Shown in pieces: positions 43,925-57,912 of a stretch of DNA of 64,000 bases. The number at the start of each line of letters is the position of its first letter. Position 1 is the first letter of the stretch. Source of the DNA: Asterella californica (taxonomy: Eukaryota > Streptophyta > Marchantiopsida > Marchantiales > Aytoniaceae); assembly GCA_036924285.1 (NCBI GenBank), contig JAYKYS010000009.1, forward strand, positions 9,734,001 to 9,798,000, read 5' to 3'. A model generated the notes under the pieces. The model was given only the letters and a program-made list of their open reading frames with translations. It was not told the origin of the DNA and made no database searches. Both the position numbers and the translations under genes were made by a program.

Positions 43925-45694
43925 TGTCGAAACCCCCGTCACCACCGTAACTACAACTTGTCTATCTCCGCGCCTACTGAGCTCACCTATCCCTTATTAT
44001 GACGATCAAGATAAAGGCAACTTGTACCTGCCATCACCACAAGCAGCCTCTCACGGTTTGTTGGTCGTCACTCCAATTGCACCATGAGAGAAACAACACG
44101 CGTCTTCTTCGGTGATCACATGCACAATATATGATCACTAACTATCATAACCTACACCTAAGGTCACTAACTAGACGTCCACACCTCTAGTAGCTCTAAA
44201 AATATCAACGTGGTAGCTCTACTAGTTCACCCAAGACAACTGCCACCAACTGCCTCCATACGCGTCTTTACGGTATAGATAAACACTACCACAACAACAG
44301 CTTCCCCCTAGTACTCTTGGGTCGTCTTACCACTCCTCTAGGAACGTGCAAGCAGGTCTCCTACTACCTTAAACCAGCCCCTAAGTACTTGCACGTATCC
44401 CTATAAGACACCAAGAGCTATTGGTCTAGTGGTACAGCCAAAGCTAAGACTACAGAGTTAAGCGTCCAAGTTCAGAAATAGTGTTGAGATGAGTGACCTA
44501 CTTGTTTTACACTTCCCACACAACTAAAACTTGGATACCTCTCTCACGCCTCCGTACTCACGCACCTCTGCTCCTCGAAGCCTCTAAACGTCTCCTAACA
44601 CGCACTCCACATCTCGACACTCTCGCTCACTCTCCGCTCCGCTCCGCTTGGAGAAGTAGAACTCGGGTCAAACACCACAAGAAGGACGAGTACGATGAGG
44701 ACACACCTGAAACAGCAACTCAGATGTCGAAATTGCACTCCAAATTGTCGAAATCAGCCAATTTGAAACTCGTAGACGGGATTACGTCAGATTTTGACCA
44801 ACCCGTGACCTTCTTCGGCTTGTAATTTCATCGATCCTTCACCAAATCGAATGATTTTTGATGCGTTGGAATCGTCTTCCCAAGGCGCACCTACTGTACT
44901 CTTCAGAACCAAAGATTGTCGACCCACGCCAACCTGACACTTGCCGACGCACTTCTGCCGACCTAAAATCCGTCATAAAATCCGTCACCAGAAATTTCGA
45001 CTTCTCATAACTCACAAACGGCTCGACCAAACTTCGTGAAACTTCGTGCACTAGGACCGTCTTCCCAGCGTGCTTCCAACGAGCCCACATCGGCTTGACA
45101 TTGTCAGCTATTTCGTCTGTCACGCTCAAATGAGTACTTCACTCCGAAACATGTCACTTCAACACATTCCGTCAAATTTCAGCAGCGCTTCCGCAGTACC
45201 TCACCACCAAATCGACTGAGAACAGGTTCAGACGACACCCATCCACACAGCGACGATCACAACACCAAAACGAACCACTCCACGCATACGCGCACTCGCA
45301 AATCAAAGATACCAATGATCTGCCAACTTCGGAGATACCACCGGCAGCAATCCGTGACTTGAAAGTCCTCAACTAGGCCCCGCAATCTGAGTTCTTCAAG
45401 TGATGACAAGGTATGTACTCACTCCACCATGCAAACAAGCACTAGATAATCACTACAGTCGAGCCAAATCCACTCTGTGCTCGCAGAGAATCCAGATCTC
45501 ACTCACAAGACTACCCACCATAGCCAAGAGCTTGAAGGCTCAACTTGAAGAACTGAGGTCTCCAAGCCCTACCTACGAAGTATACCCCATGTGGACACTC
45601 CCACCAACTTGCCCTAACTGCACTAACTGCCTTACCGGGATTCTCCACTTCGCACTCGGTCAACCTAGTTAAGTAGCCAAACTAACGTGACAAG
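43925..45694 (-). repeat. Candidate 5' LTR of element E
   Basis: On the minus strand the region starts TGTCACG at 45694, exactly where element F's RT is broken off, and could end TTTCGACA at 43925 just before the E Gag. These ends form the same TGTC...GACA pair as the other families. There is no second copy to compare, and no convincing PBS, so the boundaries are inferred. Confidence 0.35.
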
Positions 45695-46940
45695 GCAGTC
45701 AAAATACGTTCTATATCCTTGATATGGTCTGCAACAAACCTCTTACATCCATTCGCAAGTACTGCTTCATCCTTATCTTCAACCGCGCAACCTTTTATAG
45801 AAATATCATCTAGAAATGGAATGGTAACATCATGTACAAATTCTCATAGTACCTTGTGCATCGCATTCTACATTGAACCACCGAGTTCGTCGCTCCTTGA
45901 AGAACAGTACACATCCGCATCAATCCCAAAGGCGTTTGCATAGTAGTCAGATCTCTACTTTTTACAGGCAGCTGAAACTGATCATAACCAGAATATAAAT
46001 CTCCAATGTCATCAATTACAAGACCCGTCTCAAAATTACAAATGGTCAAATTATTTGCAGGTTGTAGGTCTTGAATGAAACTCAAGGCTCCTGACTTCTT
46101 AGGTACAGTGAACCATCTGCTAGAGTACGGTCTCATAGACGGCTCAAGTATCCCCATTCATACTTTTTCTTTCAGCAACTCAATAAGTTTAGGCAACAAG
46201 GCACGAGGAACCGAAACGGGTTTCAGATCCCAAGGCACATGAGGGATTATGAATATAACCATAGGCCCTATCATCTTTGGATCCACACAACATATCTCCC
46301 CTGCTGAAAAAGAAAAGGCTTTACCATGATCTACTATCACTTGCTCAGAAATTGTCTTCTCAACCTCTGTCAGAAAATCACCCCCTCCTATCTGGAGCTT
46401 CTTCAACGTCTCTTCGGTAAACTGATGCCTTATTTGTCTATGATCACGCAATATAGGCTCAGTCTCCACTAATTGTATTTGCTGCTAGGAGTTAGTAGGT
46501 AGTTGAGCTGCTATCGGTCTCATCTTTTTCAATACAGATTTCTACTTCGCATGGACGTCTGCTTCCTGGGAGAGTGCATACCAACAAACTACTTCTCTTC
46601 TCTCACTATTCTGCCTCGGATGAGGAAAAAACCGCACATACGTAGCAATCCTCTCATATATGTATCGAGAGTGGATAGGGATCGTCATCATACTATCTTT
46701 CCCTTTCATCAATCTGCTTACACTGTCCAACCAACTAACAACTGACTGTACAGACACAAACTCTTCAAACAAGTAAGAAATCACATCATCTTCAGGTAGA
46801 ACCCCTACACGCCACAGCTCTGATATCTGTTTCACCATCCATCTTTTTGTATTTTCTCCCATGTCTTCAACTCTTGTAAACTGACTCCACCCATAGTCCT
46901 CAAACATCAGCAATCCAGACTGCCAACTTGTACATTGCAC
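45695..46940 (-). pseudogene. F pol fragment (N-terminal region and RT)
   Basis: Readable in pieces: 46542-46940 matches A1's pol N-terminus, 46158-46469 the 'IPHVPWDLKPVSVPRA' segment, 45810-46157 RT motifs 'GDLYSGYDQFQL' and then 'FLDDISIKGC' near 45800. Several stops and shifts interrupt it. The frame ends mid-RT at the proposed E insertion. Confidence 0.8.
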
Positions 46941-47099
46941 ATGTCTCTGAGCCCTTGTACATCTCTCGCTTTCGATCGTTCTACCTTGTGTACGAGATCT
47001 CAGCAGTAGGTTCTACATCTCTGTCTTCCCGCTCTACAGGAGTGGACTGCGAAAACCTTTACATCTCTTCGTCTGAGAATCTCTAAGGGTTTGTCAATT

Positions 47100-49268
47100 C
47101 CGCTCATGTCTTGAACGAACAGTCAAAAACTAAACTGAGCACTTGTCATCAAGACTCCGACCTCTGACATAATGAGACTTATCGTTCATCACCTGTGTCT
47201 CCATTCGAACAGCGGTGATGTATGGTTGGCCTAGTATGACATGATAGGAGGCATGCGACTGTACAAATAAATGCTGATCAAACTCTACATCTCCAACAAT
47301 ACCAATAGCATCTACTGCTAACCATCTGACTATCTACTTGTTCAACCAACACCTTTCTCTTCATGATGTCAATTATCAACTCATGAAACTCTCTTTTTGC
47401 GATACCTAGTACCTCACGAAGAGTAAACTCAACTCTAGCATCCAAAATGCGTTGCTCCATAACAGCACGTAAGTTTGTTGCTGTTTCGATGTTTGCAGCT
47501 AATTTGTAGGCTAGAGCTTTTTCCTTTTCATGCGCTGTAAACCTCTTACCCCGTACTCTATCTGTAGTAGTAGCCTCCTGTGGAAAATCTTGTACACCTT
47601 CCATAAGATCTACTGCAGGTGGCGGAGCTGTAGAGGTAGAGGGTACATCCTCTACAGCAGGAAACCTACCAGCTGGTACAGATGGTGATGATTTTGCTGC
47701 TCTCCTCTTCATAATCCTTCGACGGTCACTGTCATCTGGTACCTCTGCATCTAGATCGGAAGCATCCCGTCGTCTTTTGTCTTCCACCATGGCATCTTGT
47801 TCACTACTCACTTCTAAAAATGCTCGAATAGAAGTTGCATCTACTGGGTCTCTCCATACAGTAGCCCTCCTAATGCTTTCTGCACCTCTCTTCATCATTT
47901 CAATTGAGACCTCAGCAGCTTGCTCAACCATAGTTGGATTAGAGCGCACTCAACTCTCTCAGTATATACATCAGCTTCTGCAGAACCCGCAGTCATCGCT
48001 GTAGTGTTCGCACCAGTAAGTGCTGGAAGCGAACTCCTCATTCCTCCTCTTCCAAAATATGTGTTCAGGGGTTGCTCAGTGACCGTTAGATACAACCTGT
48101 TGTTCTGATAATTGACTATGTCCTCTTGCAAGGCAACAGCTAAGTCTTGACAGTCTCCTCTGAGATGATCTGGGCTGTCGCACCAAATACATCTCTTGGT
48201 AAAGGTTCCTCGTACAAGTCGAGCATCTGGTGCGACTGGTCGTTGATCTCTCCTCAAATCAGCCATCTCAACTCTCAAATCTCTCAACTGTTGAGTGAGC
48301 TCTTCAATCAGGTTATTCTGATTTCGGTTCTCAACAAGTCGTTGCTGCTGTCTAGGTCCTCTCTGTGCTGGAATAGACACTACATGCGCTTGGGGAACCA
48401 CTACAGGTGCTTGAGGAATCACTATAGGTGTCTGAGGTATTATCTGAGGTATTATAGGAAGAACTATCGTGAGCTGAGGAGCTACTCTCTGTTCTGGCAA
48501 AGTTTCTAGCTGCACTGCCATCCTACCACGACGTTGTCTAGCAAGAGTAGATACTGCTTCCTCCACTCTTCTCCAATCAGATGTAACTCTCCCTTCAACT
48601 CCACAATCAGCTAACAAAAACAAAGTCTATCTGCTGTGAACTCATCCAGAGCACCTAAGAACAACTCCGTCTTCCTAGCATCCAGCGTCAACCTCTCTAA
48701 ACCAGAAAGCTGAGAGTACCTATTCTCAAATTCATGAATCATCTCATTCAGTCCCATGGAACGTCCAGGCTGACGTTCTATCCAGTCCATGAGGGTTCTT
48801 CTGGTGACTCTTTCAAAATCCTCTTCTAGAAACTCTTCTCTCAATGCACTTTCAAACAGAGTCCATCCACCTAGATGTCTCCTCAATAGAATTCTCACCT
48901 TCTCTCTCAGTTCAGGGACAACAGTCAACTCAAATTACCTCAACTTCAGGCACCCTGAACAACTCCATCTCACCCACATACTCCCACAGGTACCTAGTAA
49001 CGTCTCTTCTATCAAATCGCTCACATCGACCAACAATTGCTTGTAACGCCTTTGTGGATTTTTGCTCAGCTCCTCCAATTGCAGGTTGCTGCTGAATCAG
49101 GGCAGTCAACACTTGAACAATCTGAGATGTGTCTATAGCAAGTTGTGCAGTTGCTGTTGAGACTACCGTAGGTCCTCCTTGAGAGCCAATTCCATCCTGA
49201 CCAAGAGTCACTTGAACAAGAGCACCTTGAGCAACAGCCACACCTTGTACGGCAGCACTGTGATCCAT
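47100..49268 (-). pseudogene. F Gag-protease, frameshifted and internally deleted
   Basis: The ATG at 49266-49268 starts a Gag that aligns with A1 Gag. The frame changes near 48929, 48615 and 47920. The CCHC knuckle 'CIWCDSPDHLRGDC' is at about 48150-48195. Near 47325 the sequence jumps from the segment after 'IIDIMKRK' directly to the C-terminal part of the protease, so about 110-130 residues, including the DHG active site, are missing. The protease end 'LGQPYITAV' is at about 47215-47240. Confidence 0.8.
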
Positions 49269-49313
49269 CTTCTCACTCGATCCAGTCAATTCTCCAAATC
49301 AATCACCCCAATA

Positions 49314-49332
49314 GCTCTCAGTGGATGCATCA
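49314..49332 (-). promoter_or_regulatory. F primer-binding site, degenerate tRNA-Thr type
   Basis: TGATGCATCCACTGAGAGC lies two bases after the LTR end, like TGGTGCCTCCAGTGAGGAT in the B insertion. The match is 14 of the first 16 bases or close to it, after which F departs from the tRNA. This suggests families B and F used the same primer. Confidence 0.6.
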
Positions 49333-49334
49333 GA

Positions 49335-50598
49335 TGTCATGACAAGAGTCTTTCTGGGAGGGCGGACCTCCTGACTGTGATTGATCAGAAGAACGATCAA
49401 AAGAAAAGCAGATTATTGCAGGCGATAGAACTCAAAATCATGTCTCTTGCGTCTATCAAATACAAATCAAACATTCCAATACACACACATAGGTCTTTCA
49501 AGACTCAGTAAACTTTATTCTAGTGTCCATTCTATCATCAAAGTCTTCAATTGTCAAAAATCTCTCCTCTCTCCCTTGCGCACGTCTCCTCTCTCCTCTG
49601 TTAATTTTCTGTAAAAAGTCCCCGTCAAAAACCACCGCAGGTTGATTTATCTAAAAGATAAGCCCCTAGCTAAGCTGGCCCTCTATTGTCCTTATACGTA
49701 CAACTACTTATCAAAGCAGCTCCTTAGCTAAGCTTGCCCCTTAATTAATAAAAGTTTCCCGTGCTCTTGATGCCATCCTGAATATACCACAAGCCATCCA
49801 ATGTAGGCCGAAGCTCGTACACTCATGAGGCTGCCCCACAGGGCTTACAACCCCTCGTATGCACACCAGGTATCTCTCATGATATATTCAAAGTGGCATG
49901 AGGAGGCTTAAGCCAGGAAGACCACGATTAAGGGAGATATTGATCTCCGGCCTCTAGATATGCAGGACATGGCTGCATATCTAACATAGACTCCTTTCCA
50001 GGAGGTCAACATGCCGGAATAGGAAACACATACCAGGAGGAATTGATCCAGAGACCACTTTCCTCTTAGGCAGGCGCCATATCACTAGGATGGCATATGC
50101 TTCCATTAAAAAGATAAACAAAGTTTGTACATATCCTTAAGGAAATTTTCTGTACACTCTTTACTAGCTTTTCCTACACTAACTTCTCTGTACAACTCCG
50201 TTTCTTGTGAATGAGGAGTCAAAACTATAGTACTCACGAACACCTACGCACTCATGCTGTCAGATCATGGTTTGAGTCACGACCTAGAGTCGACAGATTT
50301 CTCTCTTTCGTACTTTTTATGTTTAAGACTTCTACTAACTATCGCCTATAACGTTTTTTCCCGAAATCGAAAGTATGAAGTCGCTCTTCTCGACGAGCTC
50401 TGCATTCTCGAACTTTTCATCTCCTTCAGGGTGATATTTCATCCCAAGCTAGGGGGCAGCTTGTCAAGCATAGCCCCAGCTTAGCTCCTGCCCAGCTTGA
50501 TAAGCTACAAGGCAGCTTCCTTCACAACTACGTACACAATAAAAATAAAATCCTTCTGTTACTAGTCTTCACTGTACAAACCCACGTGCAACACGACA
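49335..50598 (-). repeat. 5' LTR of element F
   Basis: The plus-strand ends are TGTCATGACA at 49335 and CACGACA at 50598, so the minus-strand LTR is TGTCGTG...TGACA, about 1264 bp. The outer flank is ACGC, fitting the ACGN pattern of the other insertions. No partner LTR survives in the window. Confidence 0.55.
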
Positions 50599-53500
50599 AC
50601 GCTATTGCACTTGCTTGGATTGAGCATCATGAAGCTCAAATGCCTTGGCTTGTGCAGATTGCAAATGTTTTTTTAAGTCGAGCACACACACAGAATTAGC
50701 TTCAATTTTTTATAAACACTGGCTGAGGATGTTCACTAGTTCCACCATGTTCGTCTCAATGTTATCCCTCTCTTTACTTGCTGTCAACTCTGGTTTACTT
50801 CCTTCCGGAGGAATGTTCATAGTCTCTCTCTCGTGGTTCTTGTTCTCCATTGCAGAGTCCAAAAATCTTCAATCGATCAGAGAAAAACTCAACCTGATAG
50901 CTCTCACACGTGTCAGAATTCTGAGTAAATGCCCGATCAGTTTCAGACCTTCTGCAAGAATCACAACCCCTCTCGTGAGATCTCGACTTCCAAGTCTTTC
51001 AATTTCGACCTCCTACAAATCATCTCCCGTCGTCGTGCAGCGATTTAGCTCATTTAGCTCTTACTCTTCGCAGTACTCTTCGGTCTTCCTGACACTAACA
51101 CCTTCGTGCTAATGCGATTCTACTCGCAGCAAGTATTCCCACGCTTCGACATAGCTCAACGATTACCAGAAGAAGATTAATGGAAGATTAATTGCTAAAG
51201 TGGAAAGTAGAATGTCATGAGGGTGTCCACGTAAGACGATTGATCAGACGACTATCATGGGGTGCCCCCAAATAATTCTCAGAAAAACATGGATCTAACC
51301 AAGAAAATATATCAACTACGAGGTGTGAACAAGTAAATATCCTCCATTTATGTATGGAGTAATCAACTGGACACATAGCACTTACTGAAGCTAGGAACGA
51401 GTCTGTTGTTAGCCTAAGGGTTAACAAGAGAGTTAGTTAGGGTTAGCGTTTAGTTTAGGATAGGAGTAGAGTTAACGTGTTCGTTAGGTATGGACGTTGC
51501 CTGGTTTCGATTTGAATTTTCTGAGAGTTATCTCGTAGCGGCAGGTGCGTCCAGTCCTTTGTTTATTGCCGCGCTTGTCTTTAGATAGGATTTTTCTCCA
51601 AAACCTTTAGATTCAAGCAGTTATACCATGTCATGTGAATATGAGTGTTTACTCACCTGGAGTAAATTGGGGAGTCCAAAGTGTTAAACCGTCCATATTA
51701 CTAGAGGGTTGGTCTCCATTGCTCCTTGGGCAAGTTAGGAGATGAACCTCAAGGTAATGTGTTAAATAAACCTGAGAAAAATAGTTTTCTAATTATATTT
51801 TGGTATTTTATATTTTGAAAATATCATGTCATTTGAAGGTGAGACTTGAATGTTAGCAGCACGAATATATCAACACAGCAAGTTTAGTTAAAAATATTTT
51901 TACAGCAGATTACTAATCCGTTAGATCTCTGATTTGTCTCGAGTAGTGTCTCTATATGATGATGACAAATCAGACAAGGATGCGATCAAGTAAGGTAATC
52001 TTAAGAAAGGTGAGGTCAAGTCCAACAAACGTATTAAAGATAAATTCAAGTAAAATTCTGAGAAAGTTATGAAGAAGTGCATTTTTCCAAATATATAAAC
52101 CAGTGAAAAGAGTGGTTTATCTAGATAAACAATACCCGAACTTGAGAGGTTTATTCCTTTCTTTTCATGTTAAAGTATCTTATCTTAGCCGTAACTGCAA
52201 TCGCAAGATCACAAGGAAATCATTTCTCTCCTCTCTCATTCGATCTAAGTTTTGGAATATTGCATTGTCTACCATTAGATAAGCTAGATATTTAAGAAGG
52301 TACAGTCTTTCTCACTTTTTATCGTGATAGTATGAGATTAGGTAGATTGTAATGATCTCTTTTGCTTCTCAATTTGATTTATTATATAATCAAATGGAGA
52401 AGTTATTCTATGCATTCTGGGTCACTCGAAGTTTACATACTACTTAAATCACTGAAGGGATTGATATGTAAATAATCGGGACCTTGGGAGGCTTATGTAT
52501 AGGATAAAGCCCTCTAAGCAATAATGAGTTGCACCATCTAAAGGTTTTCACGAGCTTAGAAGTGGAGGGAAATTCCAGAAACGGTGTAACACTTTCATTA
52601 CTCCAGAGATTTAGTCGGCATGAACTTTTTAACTAAGGTGATTTATATAGATTTTTATAAAAGCATTCTGGATCTATGTTTTTCTCGTTATTTTCAACTC
52701 CTATCAAAGTTCATCTCGTTTACGAATGTTACTGCCGCATAGAATACAATGAAACATACTTACCGCTGAGGTTTTATAATGTACATTGCAAACCTCTCTG
52801 TAAAGTGCACAAGAGATCTTTCTCATTCAGTTATGTTAACCTTCATGAGTTAAACTGATACATCGAGTACATCTTGAGGATCCTGTCCAATGAAGAGTTG
52901 TGTAGATTTTGGTGAAACAAAAGACGTCTGTAACTGATCTAGATGTACAACTTCGAGAGAGAAATGGGATTATGAGTGAATCATTAATGATAACTTTTAC
53001 AGTGCTTTTCACTACGGAATTATATACCATAGGCTTACTTGTGCCAACTGATATAATGCGTTATAGAAGCTATTATAGAAGCAATATGATCTCACAACTA
53101 GCTCTAGTTAGAGAATTGTCTAAAGTAAAAACAGCGTCCAACTACTCTATGGATGGATAAGCATTTATCTGTAAGGTATTTACGTAACATGGACTATTTA
53201 TTAAAGTCTCGAGGGTATGGTTTATGATAAATCAAGACTATTGTAGGTTTAGTCAACATGAACCATGCATGCCCTTTTTAATGCTACTGTACCTTTGCTA
53301 CTAAGTTCATATTAATTGCTTTAACGTTTATTTTTTCTTTTGCATATTCTGATATCAAATTTTTAAAATGTGATATGTTAATCTCTCAAGCAAAACCTAA
53401 CCTAAACATTGACATATAAATTCTACAAACCAAAAACTTACCTAAACAAGGACATATCAGTTTCTGGATACTGAATGGGAAAAAATTATTTAAACCAATA

Positions 53501-56500
53501 CTAGCATATCAGTTTCTGATCTTAAAACTGTTACTGTACAGAGGTTTATCAGCTGCTGGAGATAAACTGTGCTTATGAGTTCTCCAAACCTAGGCAATGG
53601 TGTACCGAAATAAGATCGTTGGTTTATCATATATATAAGCCACAGGAAAAGGGAAAAAAAAGAAAAAAAATTGCTGATGTACTCATACTTGTGGTTTAAT
53701 CTCTAGCTTTTTCCTTTATCTATCTCTTTACCGAACTCTACTAAAATTTTACGTGTGGTTTGTCAATTCTCAGCTCCAAGCCAAAACATAACTATAACAT
53801 TAAACATATACACTTGGAAGTAAAACTAAACCGAGATTAAATAGTCGTATTTTAATTTCTCAATTATGGAATGTGATTGATAATTAGCTTTTAAGAATCA
53901 GTCTGAATCCATGTCTTCTGTGTCATTTTCAACTCTTGCCAACGTTTATCATGTACAGATTTTCCATGTTATGAACATTAATGTCACTTAGAACAGAGGG
54001 GGACATTTTTTATGAGACCTAGATTTCCCTTATTAAGAAGTTCTCACCGGTTGACACATCATAAACTTCCTTATATCCCAGTTGAAATATTGTATTACCG
54101 AAGAAATATCTCACAACTGGTTCCGATGAGCAAATTGTGCTGGTAAAGCTACGTCTAACTACTCTATAGATGGATTGAGAGTCTCTAAGGCTTTTACGTA
54201 TTAGGAAGAGTTTATCACCCAATTATATTATATGGCTTTGAAAGGTGCTGTAACCTCACTGATCGATGGTCGTGCATGACTTACATGAGCCTTCTGAAGA
54301 TTCATTTTATAGAACGGTCTATGCACAAATGCAAAAGCTAACCCCATACATATGAAGGTAACCGGGGAAAACTGAACCCATAGAAGTACATAAAAAATGA
54401 ATAAAGGAAGGAAATAAGAAACGGTAGGACTGTAAGGTTAGTGAGACTATATACGCATGCTCGATGAACTTCTGGGGAACTTTTGTTCTCTTAATGATAC
54501 TGGAAATGATAAATGTGTTAGATAATACTTCTATTTTAGATAAATAAAATAATTACATCAATTGATCTATATTAACTGGACCAACAGGTGAAGAAGAAGC
54601 AAGACTTAACCCATAAGTCTAGATGCGCTTTGCAGTATTCTAGTGCGACAACCTGTTATCTCAATTAATCATAATGATAATTAATCAACAGATTGATTTA
54701 TTATCTAACCCTTTGTGAAAACGTAATACCCGATAGAATGGTGTTGGAAAGGTGTAACAAACAACAAATGTCTTGAACTACCGCTCCTTGAAGTATGGAA
54801 GAAAAGGATAGATTCTTTACTAAATTGACTGCAATCTTTACATCAAGCGAGCAAAATTTCCCAGAAGTCCATCCTGCATGCATATTTGAATGCTGCATAT
54901 GTTCAAAGAGTCAGAAAGCAAGATCCAGAAATTACACTGTTGAACAGTTTATGGGATATTAGTACGAAAGGTTTCATGAAATCCGCATTAAATATTAGAC
55001 TGGTACTTATACATTATAGACCATAATGAGCTACGTGTTCAAACTTACTATAATCTGTAATAAATACTAACTAAATACCTTGTTACTAGTTGTGTTGATC
55101 ATGTAAATTGTCTACGAGAGAGTTTAATTCCATAGTGCCATAAGAATAACATAAACTGATATGCTTCTTATCGCTCGGAAGTGAAACCACGAAAGGACGA
55201 GAATGATCCGAGCGATTAGATCTATCAGTTCTCGTCTATCTACACTACTTTAAACAACGAACTATTGGTGCATTGCTTCCCAATCAAGTACCAATGCACC
55301 CACACTAATGACGATCAACAGAGTAGCTAGCAGATATTTGGAAGAACGAATAAACGAAAGTGCATACGTGCTAATAAAACAAACAGTAAACAGGACATTC
55401 CGCAAGCAGGGATACAGGTCCAGAAATGCGTTCCAAGTTGCTCAAAAGTCACTGACACTGACACACCTTTAGGTAAATAAGTAGGTACACTCCAATACCT
55501 AACTCTCACATATTACACGACAAGCATGCTGGTAATTCACACTTCCCTGGCATGAACATAAACTCATCAATATTCTCTGACTTTCATCACTTTATCCTAT
55601 AGACCTCAAGTTACTCATATGCAGGACGTATGTTTCATGAACACAAACGCCATGCTAACTCACTGGAGCGCTACACTCAATATATTCAAGGATGTTCCCT
55701 GCAAGGACAAAACCCTCTTCCACTTGGTTATCAGTTTCCACCCTGGTTTATCAATTATTGATTTCATAGTGGGCAAAGAAACTCACAAAAGAAGAAGACT
55801 GACATGTTCCTGAGCTTACGACACCCATCCAAGAAACATCCACGAGTTGATAGCTTCTTTTGCCAGCACCTTCCATCCGAGCAAACCTTCATTTTGGGAG
55901 CTACGACTACATGTATGATCCGGACGATCACATCAATACATCATACTTCACTGGATGATTACCGCCGTTCATCACAAGAACGACATTCCTGACTTATTTT
56001 TAGACCAAACTAAACCACAACATTTTCGGATGAGCTAGCCGATAACTACACATCGGACTGCATTGCACTACAATGCAGCGAATTATGCAACTGCTAGTCC
56101 TTCCGTTCAACGCGCGCGTTCCTTCACTTTGTTAATCCCTGGTGGGGCTCAACACCCAAGTTCGTGTTACATATTCTCCAACAGACTTCTTCGTTAACTG
56201 GTCCAAATAGAACTAGGCGCGAAGTATAATATGTGTTAATCCCTCTAAATTGCTTTCGAGATTCAAAACGGAAGCTTTATTCAGGCGACGGGGTCAGATA
56301 CTAATTCACATATTTAACCGAGATGATAAGCCACCTCTGCAAGATCGCTAGCTTCAAACTGCGGCGAAATAACGAGAACAAGGACGAACCGTTAAGTACA
56401 TAAGGAACATGACTACACGGATCCTGCACTCAGGGAGAGGCTCATTTACTACTTCCTTGGCGAATAAGAAAGAAAAATGCAACTAACCAATTAACTGCAC

Positions 56501-57912
56501 ATATTTCCAAACCAGGAAGTCCCGAATAGTTCAAGAATATCTGGTCGTAATCTTTTGCTTGGTAGATTGAGAGTAACCACAACATCAGCTAGTTCCAAGA
56601 GAATTCATAGCATGCGAAACAAATTATACAAGGCCAGTGTAGATACTGCAGTTTAAATTGGGCACGAGATAATCCTTCTTCTATGCCACAAAAATGTTGA
56701 AAGTCAATTTACAGACGGTCCTTTCTTCAGGACCACCGTACGGTGTGAACGAAGCAGCGGCAGAGTGGAACCATGACCTTAAAACATACAATGCTTCCAC
56801 CTAATATCGCACCCAGTTAGACTAGCTAAACCTCATACCTGGAACTTTACAGGAATCACTCACCAGCTCTAAATTACTAACAAAAATACAATGTGCTGGT
56901 CTGGTGAACAATTGGTTAGACCCGTTCCGAAGGAGTCTTATGCTAGTGGTGAGTGAGTAATTTCCTGTGTTTCCTGGAGAAGGGCTCAGCCTTCGATCAG
57001 CAAAGCTACGTATAAGAAGTTCAAGTGTGAATAGTATACAAAGTCAAGGTGAAGAATAGTCAAGAGCTATATGGGTAACATACAAACTCACCTATGATAG
57101 TTCAATAATTTCACGCGCCCGTCGACATAGTCAGCCACCCTCTATTCTCAGAGTACAAGCGACTCTCGCTTGGGGAAAGAATTGTGTAGGCAATTACTGC
57201 GGCGTTTTGAGTGTCTGTACAATACAGAACAAACCTACACACTTAAAGCACTCTATTTATATGGCACGCTTGTGCACTATACTCTTCATACGAAGAGTGG
57301 GTAATCTTCCTTTTCGAGCTAACTACCAGCCTCAGTGATATGTTCAATGCACCTGGATGGCCGCCATCCCGCTCCCAAAATCATGCCCCCGGCTTCCCGT
57401 CCAAAGTTGACAGTAGCCGAGCTCTTACATCATCGGCTTTCCAAACCCAGTTGGGGGACAGGAGGCCATTGTAGGATAGCGCTTGCCAACCCCATTCCCG
57501 ACGAACCCATTGCCTACTGAAGCTGGGCCCTGTCTGCTGTACCAATTTGTAATATAGTTCGAATACCTGGAAAAACTCACCGTCACAAACCAAACACGGA
57601 AAGAATAAAAGAAACCAGGATTCGGAGCACTCTAAACCGTATAAGAAAGTCTAGTCATATACCTCTCCACAAATACAGTCAACAAGAAGGACAAGACTTG
57701 ACCGCGTCTATGGTCGAAAGGCTACGGCATGCAGTTCTTAGTGATCACACCTTGACAGCCCAAGGGATAAGTCGTCTAGGGCTTTGGGTTTAGGGTATCC
57801 ACCAGTCATGGATAAACTCAAGAGTTCGAACAAAACGAGGCCTCGTTAAACAACCCGTAAGAATAAAACTTCCGTGAACATGCAGTTGACCTTTAATAAC
57901 GTAGAGCCTAAC
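50599..57912. other. No recognisable gene
   Basis: AT-rich from 51.5 kb. A minus-strand frame at 50711-50850 begins 'MENKNHERETMN' and is hydrophilic, possibly the start of another decayed gag. A minus-strand frame at 57381-57593 ('GEFFQVFELYYK') lies downstream of the YTH gene and is unassigned; about 57600-57912 probably includes that gene's 3' UTR. Two diverged copies of a repeat lie at 52.65 and 53.88 kb. Confidence 0.35.
52650..54240 (+). repeat. Two diverged direct copies (about 52650-53200 and 53880-54240)
   Basis: Matching blocks occur in the same order: 'attttcaactc', then 'ttcatct/ttatcat' and, about 230-460 bases on, 'aactactctat.gatgga' at 53141 and 54157. The copies have many substitutions and length differences. 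They are non-coding and probably remains of one repeat family. Confidence 0.4.

Larger units (their letters stand above)
45695..50598 (-). mobile_element. Element F: truncated, decayed A-family relative
   Basis: The minus-strand order is 5' LTR, PBS, Gag, protease remnant and RT, broken at 45695. Protein similarity to A1 is clear along the whole length (same zinc knuckle layout, same 'LGQPYITAVRMET' and 'WFTVPKKSGAL') but far lower than A1 versus A2. RNase H and integrase are absent here. Confidence 0.75.

Noticed and set aside
50645..51112. 155-codon plus-strand open frame
   Set aside because: Ser/Leu-rich composition without motifs; the opposite strand has a hydrophilic gag-like start, so this is probably an antisense shadow.
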